Positions 49,832 through 62,721 are shown, counted from the first letter of the stretch. The stretch: DNA of 64,000 nucleotides from Arctopsyche grandis (GCF_051622035.1 NC_135356.1:372001-436000), one strand, 5' to 3'. The notes: generated by a model not told the origin, from the sequence alone. Numbers and translations are program-made.

Positions 49832-51460
49832 TGTTACGGGGACGAGTAGGAGATGGTATATAAGAATATTATAGTCACAGATTTTGTCAAATGATTTTAT
49901 TCTTTTAAATAGCAGTAAGTATAAACGACATTAATGTACAAGTTACTAGTCTCGAAGTGCCACCACAAGTGGTTAAATGAAGGGTCGACAGAGGTATTTA
50001 TTCAATTTGCGGGATACATATTCAATTTAACGAATCACAGAGCATGGATACATATGTCTAAATCTGAAAATGACTAGAGTTTAATTTTGAAACAAAGTAT
50101 TTTAATAACAATCTGGGGGAAGAAGTAATAAAACTTAATAGTAATAAACGTATGTGTGAATTACAGGGGTTAAGTAATAAGTATGCTAGGGGAGAAGTCG
50201 AAGCAAACGTTAAAAGTGGAGTTAAAACAATATCAAATAATTTTAGATCTGAAAAGAAACATACGTTTGCAATAAACACTCCATTTGTTTGTTAACTATT
50301 TCCCAGGCCAAACTTGGGAAATAGTTAACAAACTTGCAAATGAATATATTTTGATAATAACCTACTCACACTTAATGCAAAAAAAACAACATATATATTA
50401 TTCTCATTACAAAAAATACTAATAGAAAAAGTTAATATTATAATCCATGATGAAAAATGTGACTATGTAAACTGTAAACTACATGATCCTGTTTGTACTG
50501 TAATCAACTCTTCTTCTGAAATTAAATATCTCGGTGTTAACATTGATCAAAACATGAAATGGACAAGCCATATTACAGAGCTAGTAAAGAGAATAAGGAA
50601 ATGTATATATATATTTGTTAGGTTAAGAAATACTTTAAATGTGAAAATAATAAAAAATGTGTATTATGCCCTTGTCCACTCTCTGCTTATCTATGGAATT
50701 AGAGGTTGGGGAGGATCCTATAAAAGCAATCTAAATTCAGTAAAAGTTTCGCAAAAAATTATTATAGAAGTAATACTTAAAAAAAACTCTACTTTCTCGA
50801 CAAAATCGCTTTTTAAACTATTTCCAGTACCAAATATCGATGACATATTTAAGCAAGCTTCCATTATAAAAATGTGTAAAGAAAAAAATAACAAAGAATA
50901 TCAAGAATTTTATAAACTAATGAGAAATGGAAACCAATTTATCACACCAAATTTTAAAACAACACAAATGCAAAACCATTATATTTTCCAAGCCATAAAT
51001 AACTATAATAATCCCCCTTCTGAATTGCGCTGTATTGTTAACCAAACAGAACAAGTAAAAAAAATTAAACACTTTTTCAAAAAAAACTTACACTGAAAAA
51101 TTTTAATGTAATTATTATATAAAAAATATTATAATAGATTTTAAGAATTTATAATAGAATCGTAGCTCCCTTATCAGGCACAAGAGCTACTCTTATCTAA
51201 TAAGGAATACATGTCCAACTTTGAAATAAACATTATATCCTGTAAATATATGTATATGAATAAAAATAAAAAATAAAGAACGATGTGAGGTTGACAATTA
51301 TCACTACTTTAAGATATAGAAAACCATTGAGAATTGTAAAGACGTGTGTTTCAAATAGACACATTGTTGCAATAATTTGCGTGGGGTTAAGACAATAATA
51401 ACTTGAAATCTGGATAGAAACATACGTTGGCAATAAAGACCTTTGTGGGGTTGACAATTA
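49832..51460 (-). mobile_element. LTR fossil, right arm, split by a LINE
   Basis: Starts TGTTACGGGGACGAGTAGGA at 49832 (3' end on minus strand); the far part resumes near 51350 after the inserted LINE. A broken fossil. Confidence 0.5.
50313..51290 (+). mobile_element. 5'-truncated LINE present only in the right arm
   Basis: A frame of about 240 codons (50344-51096) reads LLTLNAKKTTY, IKYLGVNIDQNMKWTSHI and YYALVHSLLIYGIRGWG, the C-terminal RT/thumb region of a Jockey-type LINE. The 3' UTR ends in ATAAAAATAAAAAATAAAG. At the 5' edge GTTTGTTAACTATTTCCCA (about 50289-50307) is an inverted copy of 50319-50337, as in twin-primed insertions. AAACATACGTT occurs on both sides (about 50256 and 51419). 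Confidence 0.8.
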
Positions 51461-51981
51461 TCAATTAAGTTGACAATGGATCCGTCTTTTCTTTACATAT
51501 GACCATTGATTTTGAGACACGCATAGATGTCTTGGAAGTTCCAACCTGTATAAGAGCCGTCTATTGTGTTAAAATTTTATAACTTGGTTGAAAATATTAC
51601 TAAATGTATACTTTACCAAATTCAATAGATGGCAGCAGTCAAAAAAATTCAATATAGGCTAAAATAATTTATAAAATATTACAACTTATATTTATAGTCG
51701 AAAACGCGATAGCAAAATCCGCAAAAAAGCAACCGCGTACAGGGCATGTTCGCTAAATTTGGTGACGCGGGCAAAGTTCAGTTAATAGACGTAGCAAAAT
51801 TTCATCCAATAAATATAACGCAAGCCAAACAATAGATTTGTGTATTTAATTTTTTACCAATTACCTTTACTCTCAAAATTATTTAAATAAACTGCAATGA
51901 GAAGAAATGTCATGAGAAATGCACGCATGCAGCCACAATGTAAAAATTTTAACAGTATTTATATAACAATTTTTTATATAT

Positions 51982-52434
51982 TTATTCCAGTATGCAATTT
52001 TTTTTATGTTTCTCGAGGTTAGATTTTTGAATAAATGATTTTAGACAAATTTCCCACTTGTATGGCTTTTCCCATACAAGTGGGAAATGTGACAAATGTG
52101 ACACAAATGTACTTCTGTGAATAAATGATTTTAAACAAATGTCACATTTGTGTGGTTTTATCCCAGAATGCATTTTTCTATGTTCCTCGAGGTGAGATTT
52201 TTTGGAAAATGATTTTAAACAAATTTCACACTTGTATGGCTTTTCCGCCGTGTGAGATCTCAAATATCTGACAAGTGTATATTTATGAATAAATGATTTA
52301 AAACAAATATTACATTTGAACAGCTTCTCTCCAGTGTGTGATCTTTTGTGTAACACGAGTTCGGATTTATTGGGAAATGGCTTTAAACTAATTTCAGTAT
52401 TTTTTCGGTGAATTGTTGGTAGTGAAGGCTCATC
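51982..52434 (-). pseudogene. Finger part of gene A, right inner copy
   Basis: Minus strand from about 52434: HTGEKLFKCNICFKSF, HTAEKPYKCEICLKSF, SGIKPHKCDICLKSF, EKPYKWEICLKSF, ending at 51982 (NCILE). One finger more in frame than the left inner copy; SKKSHLEEHRKMH replaces TQKSTLKTHKKLH. As on the left, it is +1 to the ZAD frame. Confidence 0.7.
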
Positions 52435-52830
52435 GTTCCAACAAAAATTCTTCAGTCTTGATCTTCAAGCCATCGTCTAGCTTCAGTTGAGACGTTTCGT
52501 GGCTTCGAAGACAAGCTTTTCGAAAGGCGATCAACGATTCCAGATCGGTTTTACACGGCAGACACACCGCGTCTGGCAACCCATCGCCTCTTCTAACCTG
52601 CAAGATGAAATGAAAAAAAAGTAGGATTGAGCGGTGAGAAGAGTTTGGTCCACAATAGTTGTAACCTGTAACCTGTAACCAGCACCGACCTGAATTTGAC
52701 AGTAGGTCCGAATGTTTTGCTCCAGACGCTCTGGATGAAGATCGCTCTGGAAGATGGAAACGGCAGACTCGGCCGGAGCTGGTCCAAGACAAAGCCTGCA
52801 CTCCATCGTCCCTGCACTCACCGTCTCCAT
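52430..52830 (-). CDS. ZAD-domain protein, gene A, right inner copy
   Basis: Exons 52830-52690 and 52597-52430; the same 102 residues and TGA ending as the other copies. Foldback lies 127 bases upstream. Confidence 0.6.
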
Positions 52831-52956
52831 CGTGACAGCAATCAGACGACTCGACTTCGCCTCGCTATTTTTTTTTGGTCTAAATTTGGCACTAGTTATA
52901 CCAGAGAAATATTAGGCCACAAATTATTTGGTTGTTTTATAATTCCAAAAGTGGTC

Positions 52957-53186
52957 TGTAAAACGGTTCGGTGATTGCTAGTCATATGTGAACCAGTCAC
53001 AGGACAACCGGTCACGAAAAAACTGGTCACACCCTAAAATCGTTTACCAGTTTACGTGTGACCAGTTTTCTCGTGACCAGTTTTAGTGTGACCAGTTTTA
53101 GTGTGACGGGTGATCACGTGTGACCGATCTAGAGCGACCGGTTGTCCTGTGACTGGTTCACATATGACTAGTAGTCCGTTTACCCT
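52957..53186. mobile_element. Foldback element with CTGGTCAC array, right inner
   Basis: Mirror of 38874-39103. Confidence 0.8.
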
Positions 53187-53359
53187 GTAAAACAATGAAA
53201 AATTTATCAGTAATTAATTATAAACTTGATCAGTAACTTATTCTAAATAATCAGTAGAATATAATAAACGATCAGTAATGTATTCATTTTTGTTCAGTAA
53301 ATAACTGTTGTTCAGTAAAATTTAATAATAAAATATCAAGTATCAAGTATACATATTAC

Positions 53360-53974
53360 CAACTTTTAAAACCAGTAGCGTACAAAATATCGAAATAAAA
53401 ATTAAATTAAATATCAAAATTAAGCTAAAGAGCGAGATTGAGCTGAAATGAGATCATCGTTGATGTGTTGAATTACGACGATACGCATTTACAACTAGAG
53501 AAATATTATAATTTTTCTGCTTACGAGCGAAGAAAAATCTTGTTATTGTTTCTTAAAATGGATCCCAATCATCAATTTCTTCCAGTATCTCTGCAGTAGT
53601 AAAATTGTATAATATGAATAAGAGAAATTGCGTTTACATATCTCATATTCCAGGGAAAAAAAATCAAAGTCGACGGAGTCGTATATGACCCTTTGGGCTA
53701 GTGACACATATTTTTTTCCAGAGAATGCAAATAAGCAATAAGTCCTACTGTATTAGAAACATAAAGATAAATAAAAAATATGTAAAAATAAAAAACTTAC
53801 GTATGTTTTCTATTCGACATATCTGCAACTTAATATTAATTAGCAAATGCCATTTTTTACGAGATTTGGGCAGTTTTGAGCAATATTTGGGCAATTTTCC
53901 TTTGTGACGAATTTTCGTGTGACAGGACACCGCGCGAGCGATTTTTGTAGCGACGGTTAGGCTGGTAGCGATTC
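53360..53974 (-). repeat. Mirror of 38086-38700
   Basis: Harbinger-MITE fragment and exon-like MSNRKHT block, inverted. Confidence 0.6.
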
Positions 53975-55105
53975 ACATTTGGGATGTAATCACCGAATCG
54001 CCATATTTAAACAGAAAACAATGTTATCATAACGAAATGTTTTATTGTGATGCAAAGTTATAGTACCTACTATGATTATTTACAGACATAAGTATGCTTG
54101 TGACAGCTTCAATATGTTTCGAAACCTTACTGCGTTGAAATAAATCACGATTTATAATTTGATTGATGATTTAGAAATTTCAGGCATTGGTTAATATTTT
54201 AAACATATCTTACAAAAGTTCATGTTTTACAGTATAAGTAAAAGATTATAAATAAACAACAAAATCAGATCATTCAATCAATCAATCAGATCAAAATCAA
54301 CCCGAGACATTTCTATTTATGGGACACATTCTATATATTCTATATATAGTATTGAAATTACCAGACATCGGATCAATAGCTGGCATTTTGATTTCCTGCC
54401 AGTGCGAATATTACTTTCTATAATGTTTACATCGTATGTCAATTTTATTAATTCGACAAGTATTATTTCATTATTTATAAGTAATATGCAAAACACAAAT
54501 GAGTTTCTATAGACTGGGACACTGGTCAACACACATTTTTGTTCTAAAATTGAAATGCTCGACGTTTTTTGACCAAGTTCACTTGTTTCACCAAGTTTGT
54601 CTCGATGATTCTTTTCAATTTAGTTTTCTAACTCTAAATCCATTAATTATTAGCTCATTAACATAAACTAAACTACAGTTAATAAATCTAAAATCGAATT
54701 TTTCGTGTTTTGGTGTTATCAAAATTTATTTTATTCACTAATTCATATTATATTGTTAATATGCTTAAATTTGATGATCGGTATTTATAATATAAACCGC
54801 TTTTCTAAACGTGTGGGGGGGGGGGGGGGGGGTTTAACTAGCGGGAAGTTGGGAAAAAAAAGGTTTTTTTCCCTACGATGCAGCGGTCGGCGTTTTTTTC
54901 AATTCCCCGCTAGTTAAGCCCCCCGCACCCCTCAATTAGTGACGACAAGATCTCCGCAATCGACCTTTCGTACTTAGAAGGTAACAACCTACTGAGAGAA
55001 AGTGTGCATGCGCCATGTATTTTGCATGCGCCAAAAGGGAGACCAGTACATACTCACTTAATTTGCACGAGCAGGATACAACAGGAACAAGAGGAAAAGC
55101 CTAAA
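53975..55105 (-). repeat. 1.1-kb dispersed repeat, right-arm copy
   Basis: Mirror of 36956-38085, with a G run at 54815-54832. Confidence 0.75.
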
Positions 55106-55295
55106 AAAAAGTTGAAATTTCCTACTTTTCCACGAAAATCGCGGATATTGTATATCTGGCACTCGAACTCTCGTTAGTATGATATTTCGTATGGGTGCCA
55201 GATATTCCGTGATCGGGATTTTAGTGAAGTGTGCGGAATAATCACCGAACCATGACGACTTGAGCTGTGTTCTTTAGACCAAATTTCACTAGAGG

Positions 55296-56172
55296 ATGAA
55301 TTGTATCGAGCGTCAATTCCCAATGCAGTGCAGACTCTGCTTGTCTTCTGGTCCAGCCGAGGCTTTCGTCTCCATCCATGGAAATCCTCGGTCACATTTG
55401 CTGGTCCTGCTGTCAGCTGCAGGTCGTTTACCCTCACATTTACCTCGTGAATCTGATCAATATGTTAAAGATAAAGCCAGCCAAACAAATGTATGTTAAC
55501 GATCTCGTGAATTTCACAATAAACGGAATCCATAATATTCGAAAAGAATCCAAATTGAATATATGTATGTATTAAATCGATAAATTGTTGAAATTTGTAA
55601 TCACTTTTTAATTCCGTTTAATAAACAGCTGGTTTAATAAGCGTAGGTATAATAAGTCTAACTCAATCACAATCAATTACACAATCTCGAGATTTAAATA
55701 TTGACGAAAGATCGCTTAGCACTCTTGTTTCCGAGTTTACTTATTTCCGATTACGTTTACATACTGAAGTGAAATAAATTTTTAAAGCAGTTTGCAATGG
55801 AATAATTTACTGTACATATTTCGTTGTGGATTATATTTATATTTAATATTAGTGTTTCTAGAAAAGTTTTAATTGTGGCTTCAGTCCTTATTTTAACCAG
55901 GATTTTTCGGTTTATTTGAACAGTTAGGTTAAATTACCCGGTTTGCCATCTGAATTAATTTTAATATAAACCTTTCGTATTTGCAGGTCAAGAAAGACGA
56001 AAAGTTGCCAGATACGATATGTCGTCCTTGTAACAACAATCTGGAATTGCTCATTAGTTTTCGAAAAGTTTGTCTTCGAAATGATGAAATTTCGAAACTG
56101 AAGCTAAACAGGCATCTAAATATCAAGACAGAAGAAGATTTAATATTGGAAAATGAGTCTGATGTTAGTTAA
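55296..56172 (+). pseudogene. ZAD part of gene B, right arm (frame-broken)
   Basis: Exon 1 55296-55422, intron 55423-55986, exon 2 55987-56172. Same exon-1 phase mismatch as the left arm. Confidence 0.7.
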
Positions 56173-57058
56173 TTCGCCACCAAACGTTAACAACACCCAT
56201 GTCAATGATCAGATGAAGGACAATTTATATAAATGTGATATTTGTTCAGAATCGTTTACTTACAAATCACAACTGACGATACACAAAAAAACTCATGGGG
56301 AAAAACCATACCAATGTGACATTTGTTTAAAATCATTCACTCGAAAATGTAGATGTGTAAAACACAAACTAATTCACATGGGAGTAGAATCAAATAAATG
56401 TGAAATTTGTTTAGAATCGTGTACTAATAAAGCCAGCCTTATAAAACATAAAAAAACTCATGCTGTGGAAAAACAATACGCTTGTGACTATTGTTCAAAA
56501 TCATTCTTTAGAAAATATTCCCTTGGAATGCACATAGCAACTCATAATGCAATAAAACCATACAAATGTGACATTTGTTCAAAATTGTTTTCTCACATAG
56601 CCTGCCTTACGAGACATAAAATAATTCATACTGCGGAAAAACCATACAAATGTAACATTTGTTCAAAATCGTTTGCTCAAAATGCCTACCTTACGTCACA
56701 TAAAAAAACTCATACTGAGGAAAAACCATATAAATGTGACATTTGTTTGAAATCATACTCTCAAAAAAAGTATCTCCCTGAACACATTAAAACTCATACC
56801 GGGATAAATCCATATAAATGTGACATTTGCTTAAAATCATTTCCTCAAAAAAAGAGGCTCACGACACACACAAGAACTCATACTGGGGAAAAACCATATA
56901 ATTGTGATATTTGTTTAAAATCATTTGCTCTCAAATTCACCCTCAAGAAACACCAAAGAACGCATACTGGGGAAAAACCGGGCAGGCGTAAACTCGGTGA
57001 CACAAACTCGAAGACGCCAAAATCCACAACGGCAATTTATAAACGGCACACTCAGTGA
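56153..57058 (+). CDS. Nine-finger C2H2 protein ORF, gene B, right arm
   Basis: Identical in translation to 35908-35003 (301 residues, nine fingers, basic tail). The ATG lies 20 bases inside the end of the ZAD frame. Confidence 0.75.
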   Translation: MSLMLVNSPPNVNNTHVNDQMKDNLYKCDICSESFTYKSQLTIHKKTHGEKPYQCDICLKSFTRKCRCVKHKLIHMGVESNKCEICLESCTNKASLIKHKKTHAVEKQYACDYCSKSFFRKYSLGMHIATHNAIKPYKCDICSKLFSHIACLTRHKIIHTAEKPYKCNICSKSFAQNAYLTSHKKTHTEEKPYKCDICLKSYSQKKYLPEHIKTHTGINPYKCDICLKSFPQKKRLTTHTRTHTGEKPYNCDICLKSFALKFTLKKHQRTHTGEKPGRRKLGDTNSKTPKSTTAIYKRHTQ

Positions 57059-57420
57059 TGGCATATGAAATCCATACGTCAAAGTGAAAGTTGGCACCGA
57101 AAATGATTTCGGTGGAAATGTGGGTTTTTAAGAACATTATATGTACATTAGTTAATTAGAAGAAAATTTATATATCAGATAAATATATGTACATGAATCT
57201 TTTAATTTTAAAATATACATAGTTGTAATTATATGTACCACGAAGATTATCTTTAATATTTAACCGATTTTATCATTAAGCTTATGTATGCGATAGCTGC
57301 GACCAGCTTCTTCATAATGTCTTCGTCAATGGAAATATGTTGATGTCTCACACTTTCTTAATTTAATTCACACGTTTGTGTATCAGATTTCAGAGCTAGT
57401 AATTAAGAAATGCCATTAAA
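57059..57420. other. No gene seen
   Basis: Mirror of the AT-rich DNA at 34641-35002. Confidence 0.4.
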
Positions 57421-57720
57421 TGATTTGTTCAAAAGTTAAACACTTTCCATTAAATTTACTTCCTTTCTGAAATACTTACAATACATTAAATTCCACTTCA
57501 AGCAAATTATCTGATCTGATATCGATCAACTCTTCTTGGGCTGTCCATGTAATATGATCATATTTTAAGGACTTGGCAAATGGTGTTCTTATCCAAATGT
57601 TCCTTTCATCCTCATTCAAGTTTGGGAAATATTTCCTTAAATATATATATATACATTTTCTCCACGAGAAATCATACGGCTCCCCAGGGGGTCGTGACCC
57701 CCAATTTGGGAAGCACTGGT
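57421..57720 (-). mobile_element. hAT remnant, right arm
   Basis: Mirror of 34341-34640 with one or two substitutions (ERNIWIRTPF here, ERSIWIRTPF there). Confidence 0.7.
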
Positions 57721-58865
57721 ATAAAGAACTGCAACGTGTAATCTGTAAAAAAAAATGTGAACGAAACATATAACAACATATAGACAAAATTAAAAAAAAA
57801 ACCTTTTATGCACAGTAATAAATAAGTAAAGATTTATTATGTTTTCAACACATTATACATAAACATATTCTTGAATATATATTATTTGGTTTGATTGCTT
57901 GAAATGCTTTTTATTATTACGAAATTATGTTCACAATACATATTATATCTATTTTAATAGCTACTGATCTACTGATCATTTTCTATTTTACAATTTTGTT
58001 TTATTTTATTTGGTTAGTAATCATAGTATTATATTATTCTAATTTTAATGCACAGCCTAATAGGAAAAAGAGCTCAAAAACCTATTTACAATTGAATATA
58101 TATATATTATAATATGGCAACGTCCGAAGCTGAGAAACGAAAACGACCTTCTTTTTTACATATAATTACTAGTCACCGGAGCCTGAGGGGGCCGTGTATT
58201 GTTCAAAGGTTGTAAATGCATTGTTAAGGGTATGCCGAACAATGGATAGCACTGTGACTATCCTACCTCTAATAATTACTATTGTTACAAGTGAACATAA
58301 ATAAAGGATCCTCTTAGTGTAAGTACACAATCAGTGTTTTCATAGACCTCCCCGCTGTACATTTACATTTATAGGTGAATTAAGATTTGTGATTTGTCAA
58401 AGTGATTGTCAAAACGCAAAAGCGATTGCCAAAATGCCCGCGAACTCTTGGCGAAGACCACAAACAACGGCCACGGCCACGAGGGGCTTTGGCTCGAACA
58501 TATGTCTAGTCGATAATAATAAAAATTTCGTAAATAAAAAGTATTTGAGAATATTTTTGTTTGTGTGACCAATTTTAAATTTTTGGGTGTGACAAGTTTT
58601 CTCGTGACCAGTTTTTTCACATTTCAGGTTTACATTTGACTAGTAATCACCGAACCGAACTTACACGATGTATGCCAAAGCGGTCGTTCACGGCATTTTA
58701 CACTTTTGCGTTTTAAAATAAAGGGATCACTCAGGCCGGTCGTAAAATCTTTCGTTACGCTTGGTTAGATGTTGGTGATGAATTTTAAGAAAGTCACACG
58801 AAATTAAATCAGTTCCTTTTGGAGTTTTGACGGAACAACATCGAACGCTTTACTAGGTGCAGATA
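57721..58865. other. Right-arm mirror of 32.6-34.3 kb
   Basis: Single copy of the 97-base repeat at 57784-57880; the 33.2-kb dispersed repeat at 58170-58280; partial foldback end at 58560-58650. No gene. Confidence 0.5.
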
Positions 58866-59343
58866 TGTCGAATAGAAAACATACGTAAGTTTTTTATTTA
58901 TCTTTGTTTCTAATACAGTAGGACTTATTGCTTATTTGCATTCTCTGGAAAAAAATATGTGTCATTATCCCAAAGGGTCATATACGACTCCGTCGACTTT
59001 GATTTTTTTTCCCTGGAATATGATATATGTAAACGCAATTTCTCTTATTCATATTATACAATTTTACTACTGCAGAGATACTGGAAGAAATTGATGATTG
59101 GGATCCCTTTTAAGAAACAATAACAAGATTTTTTTTCGCTCGTAAGCAGAGAAATTATAATATTTCTCTAGTTGTAAATGCGTATCGTCGTAATTCAACA
59201 CATCAACGATGATCTCGTTTCAGCTCAATCTCGCTCTTTAGCTTAATTTTGATATTTAATTTAATTTTTATTTCAATATTTTGTACGCTACTGGTTTTAA
59301 AAGTTGGCCTGTGGGCCGTTCGTTGGCTCGGTGCGTACGCACC
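58866..59343 (+). repeat. Mirror of 32138-32620
   Basis: MSNRKHT exon-like block and Harbinger-like end TGCGTACGCACCA. Confidence 0.55.
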
Positions 59344-59582
59344 AGGACGCGCACGTCACTCGCTATGTGCTCGGCAATTTAACTCGACTTTCAAATTCGC
59401 TTCGCTTATGTTTTATTGTGTAAATATTTAATTGCAATAACGAAATTGTTTTTTTGTTTGTTTTACTGCATTATTTCAATAAAGAAATGAAAAAGCTATT
59501 AGCTTGTGTTTTTATTTTATTTCTTTTCTATATAAATATTACAATATAAAGTATCAAGTATATATTGCAATTATCACGTATA

Positions 59583-59795
59583 TTGTGGCGGCGCGCTATA
59601 CGACATGGTCGAGTTTGGTCACCTTCCAGTTATGGGGGATGAACGAATGAGACGACTGGCATGTTGAATGCAAATGTGTTTTATTTATGACAGCTGAAGG
59701 CAGAGTGAGGTGGCTAGCTCCGAACATAATCGAGTTGGTCCCCACTCGCACGAAGGTGACCAAACTCGACCATGTCGTATAGCGAGCCGCCACAA
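59583..59795. mobile_element. TTGTGGCGGC MITE, full length, right
   Basis: Mirror of 31686-31898, with TATA at both edges. Confidence 0.8.
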
Positions 59796-59980
59796 TATAT
59801 TATAAAGTATCGAGTATATATGTAAATATGTATACTTGATACTTGATATTTTATTATTAAATAATTATTTACTGAACAAAAATGAATACATTACTGATCG
59901 TTTATTATATTCTACTGATTATTTAGAATAAGTTACTGATCAAGTTTATAATTAATAACTGATAAATTTTTCATTGTTTT

Positions 59981-60198
59981 ACAGGGTAAACGGACTACTA
60001 GTCATATGTGAACCAGTCACAGGACAACCGGTCGCTCTAGATCGGTCACACGTGATCACCCGTCACACTAAAACTGGTCACGAGAAAACTGGTCACACGT
60101 AAACACGATTTTAGGGTGTGACCAGTTTTATCGTGACCAGTTTTAGTGTGACCGGTTGTCCTGTGACTGGTTCACATTTGACTAGTAATCACCGAACC
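59981..60198. mobile_element. Foldback element with CTGGTCAC array, right outer
   Basis: Mirror of 31283-31500; ends 135 bases before the gene A start at 60333. Confidence 0.8.
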
Positions 60199-60332
60199 GT
60201 TTTACAGACCACTTTTGGAATTATAAAGCAACCAAATAATTTGTTGCCTAATATTTCCCTGGTATAACTAGTGCCAAATTTAGACCAAAAAAAAATAGCG
60301 AGGCGAAGTCGAGTCGTCTGGTTGCTGTCACG

Positions 60333-60733
60333 ATGGAGACGGTGAGTGCAGGGACGATGGAGTGCAGGCTTTGTCTTGGACCAGCTCCGGCCGAGTCTGC
60401 CGTTTCCATCTTCCAGAGCGATCTTCATCCAGAGCGTCTGGAGCAAAACATTCGGACCTACTGTCAAATTCAGGTCGGTGCTGGTTACAGGTTACAGGTT
60501 ACAACTATTGTGGACCAAACTCTTCTCACCGCTCAATCCTACTTTTTTTTCATTTCATCTTGCAGGTTAGAAGAGGCGATGGGTTGCCAGACGCGGTGTG
60601 TCTGCCGTGTAAAACCGATCTGGAATCGTTGATCGCCTTTCGAAAAGCTTGTCTTCGAAGCCACGAAACGTCTCAACTGAAGCTAGACGATGGCTTGAAG
60701 ATCAAGACTGAAGAATTTTTGTTGGAACGATGA
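60333..60733 (+). CDS. ZAD-domain protein, gene A, right outer copy
   Basis: Exons 60333-60473 and 60566-60733; the same 102 residues as the other copies, ending at the same TGA. Confidence 0.6.
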
Positions 60734-60812
60734 GCCTTCACTACCAACAATTCACCGAAAAAATACTGAAATTAGTTTAAAACCATTTCCCAATAAATCC
60801 GAACTCGTGTTA

Positions 60813-61393
60813 TGGTGCGTACGCACCAAGCCAACGAACGGCCCACAGGCCAACTTTTAAAACCAGTAGCGTACAAAATATCGAAATAAAAATTAAATTT
60901 AAAAATTGAAATTAAATATCAAAATTCAATTGTTTCTCTCGTCGTAATAAATCAAGTAATTAAATAATTTCAGAGGTAAAATTTATTGGATAATGTGTGA
61001 TTATTAATTTTATTTCGACGAAAGAAAAAAAAACCCTTTGACAAATCACCGACAACCGACACCGCGTTTTTTTATGAATTATTTTTTTTATCGATCATCG
61101 ACGTCGAAATACAGTAACATATCGTGACGACTTTAAAAAATTATATCAAGATTTTTTTTCGCTCGTTATCAGAGAAATTATAATATTTCTCTGGTTTTAA
61201 ATGCGTATCGTCGTAATTCAAAACATCAACGATGATCTAATTTTAGCTCAATCTCGCTCTTTAGCTTAATTTTGATATTTAATTTCAATTTTTTAATTTA
61301 ATTTTTATTTCAATATTTTGTACGCTACTGGTTTTATCCTGCTGATTAAAAAAGTTGGCCCAAAATCGTCGTTGGTTTAGTCCGTAAGCACCA
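60813..61393 (+). mobile_element. Harbinger-like MITE between ZAD and finger exons, right
   Basis: 581 bases, TTA at both edges (60810-60812, 61394-61396). Mirror of 30088-30668. Confidence 0.85.
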
Positions 61394-61415
61394 TTACACA
61401 AAAGATCACACACTG

Positions 61416-61846
61416 GAGAGAAGCTGTTCTAATGTAATATTTGTTTTTAATCATTTATTCATAAATATACACTTGTCAGACATTTGAGATCTCACACGGC
61501 GGAAAAGTCATACAAGTGTGAAATTTGTTTAAAATCATTTACTCAAAAATCTACCCTCAAGACACATAAAAAATTACATTCTGGGATTAAACCACACAAA
61601 TGTGACATTTGTTTAAAATCATGGAGGCCAGTGGGACCCAATTTTGCGGTATCTGCGCAAGCATTAATGAGCGTGCGTGTGAGGACTGGCCTACAATCAC
61701 GCTGTCGCTCTGATCGGCTTGCTTCACTAGTGGCGCCCCTAAGCGGCTGCTCGAGCATTTACACTAACATTTCATTAGATGACGTTTCGATATATCAATA
61801 CGGCATTTATCTCGCAATTACACAATTAAACGGTTGGTTCAATTAA
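61416..61846 (+). pseudogene. Finger part of gene A, right outer copy (decayed)
   Basis: Mirror of 29635-30065 with the same stop after GEKLF and the same exit from the finger pattern after KCDICLKSW. Confidence 0.75.
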
Positions 61847-61999
61847 TCAATGACGACTGTGTCTTTCGTCTCCTCAAAGATACGCATTCCTCAAGTGAAC
61901 CGCAACTTACCACTAACTTTTCGAATGCGACGCTCAATTATCCAACAAGTTTTCAACATGCGTGTGTATGTTTGATAAAAATGCATCAAGTATATCTTG

Positions 62000-62719
62000 T
62001 TATGTGGTATGATCTTACAGCCTTTGTATATACTTATGTATAATACTCTTTAACCTTAAGTTTGAACATCCGTTTAATTTTTAACTACTTATGATGTTTT
62101 CTCTTAAAGTTATCTCTCATTATTTATGAGACTTTCAATATCTTTGTTGCTCCCGGACTCTACAGTTACATATTCTGTTCAATCCTATCTACTTAACTCT
62201 TATCTATTATAATTTATACGAGTTTCTAACACGATTGTTATATTAGACGACACAGTCAATGACCTGTTGAAATCCAAAGTATTACTTTAAATAATCTTTA
62301 TTGCTATAGCTGCATTTTGTCTCACGACACGTGTAAACCCTCAAATATTATTATCACTATTTATCTTTATGATTATTTGTGTATCTACTCAATAATGTCT
62401 CGATAATACATAAATCAAATACTAAAACTGTCTTACACACGGATGTTGCTCTGTATCTTAATCACTTTGTTATTTACCAAAATGATGTCATTGGTTAAAA
62501 CTTATCATTATTTTTTGTATAAATACTCATGTTAGATCTATTGAACCTCACTTGCGATAAAACTTTCTAACTAGTAACTTGTGGTAGCACTTCGAGACTA
62601 GTAACTTGTAATACAAATTGGAAAATTAATCTCGTTTATATTTACTGCTATTTAAAGAATATAATCATTTTATGAAATCTGTGACTATTCTATACCATCT
62701 CCTACTCGTCCCCGTAACA
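62000..62719 (+). mobile_element. Solo LTR-like fossil, right arm
   Basis: 3' end CTACTCGTCCCCGTAACA at 62719; 5' edge estimated. Mirror of 28762-29480. Confidence 0.5.
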
Positions 62720-62721
62720 AT

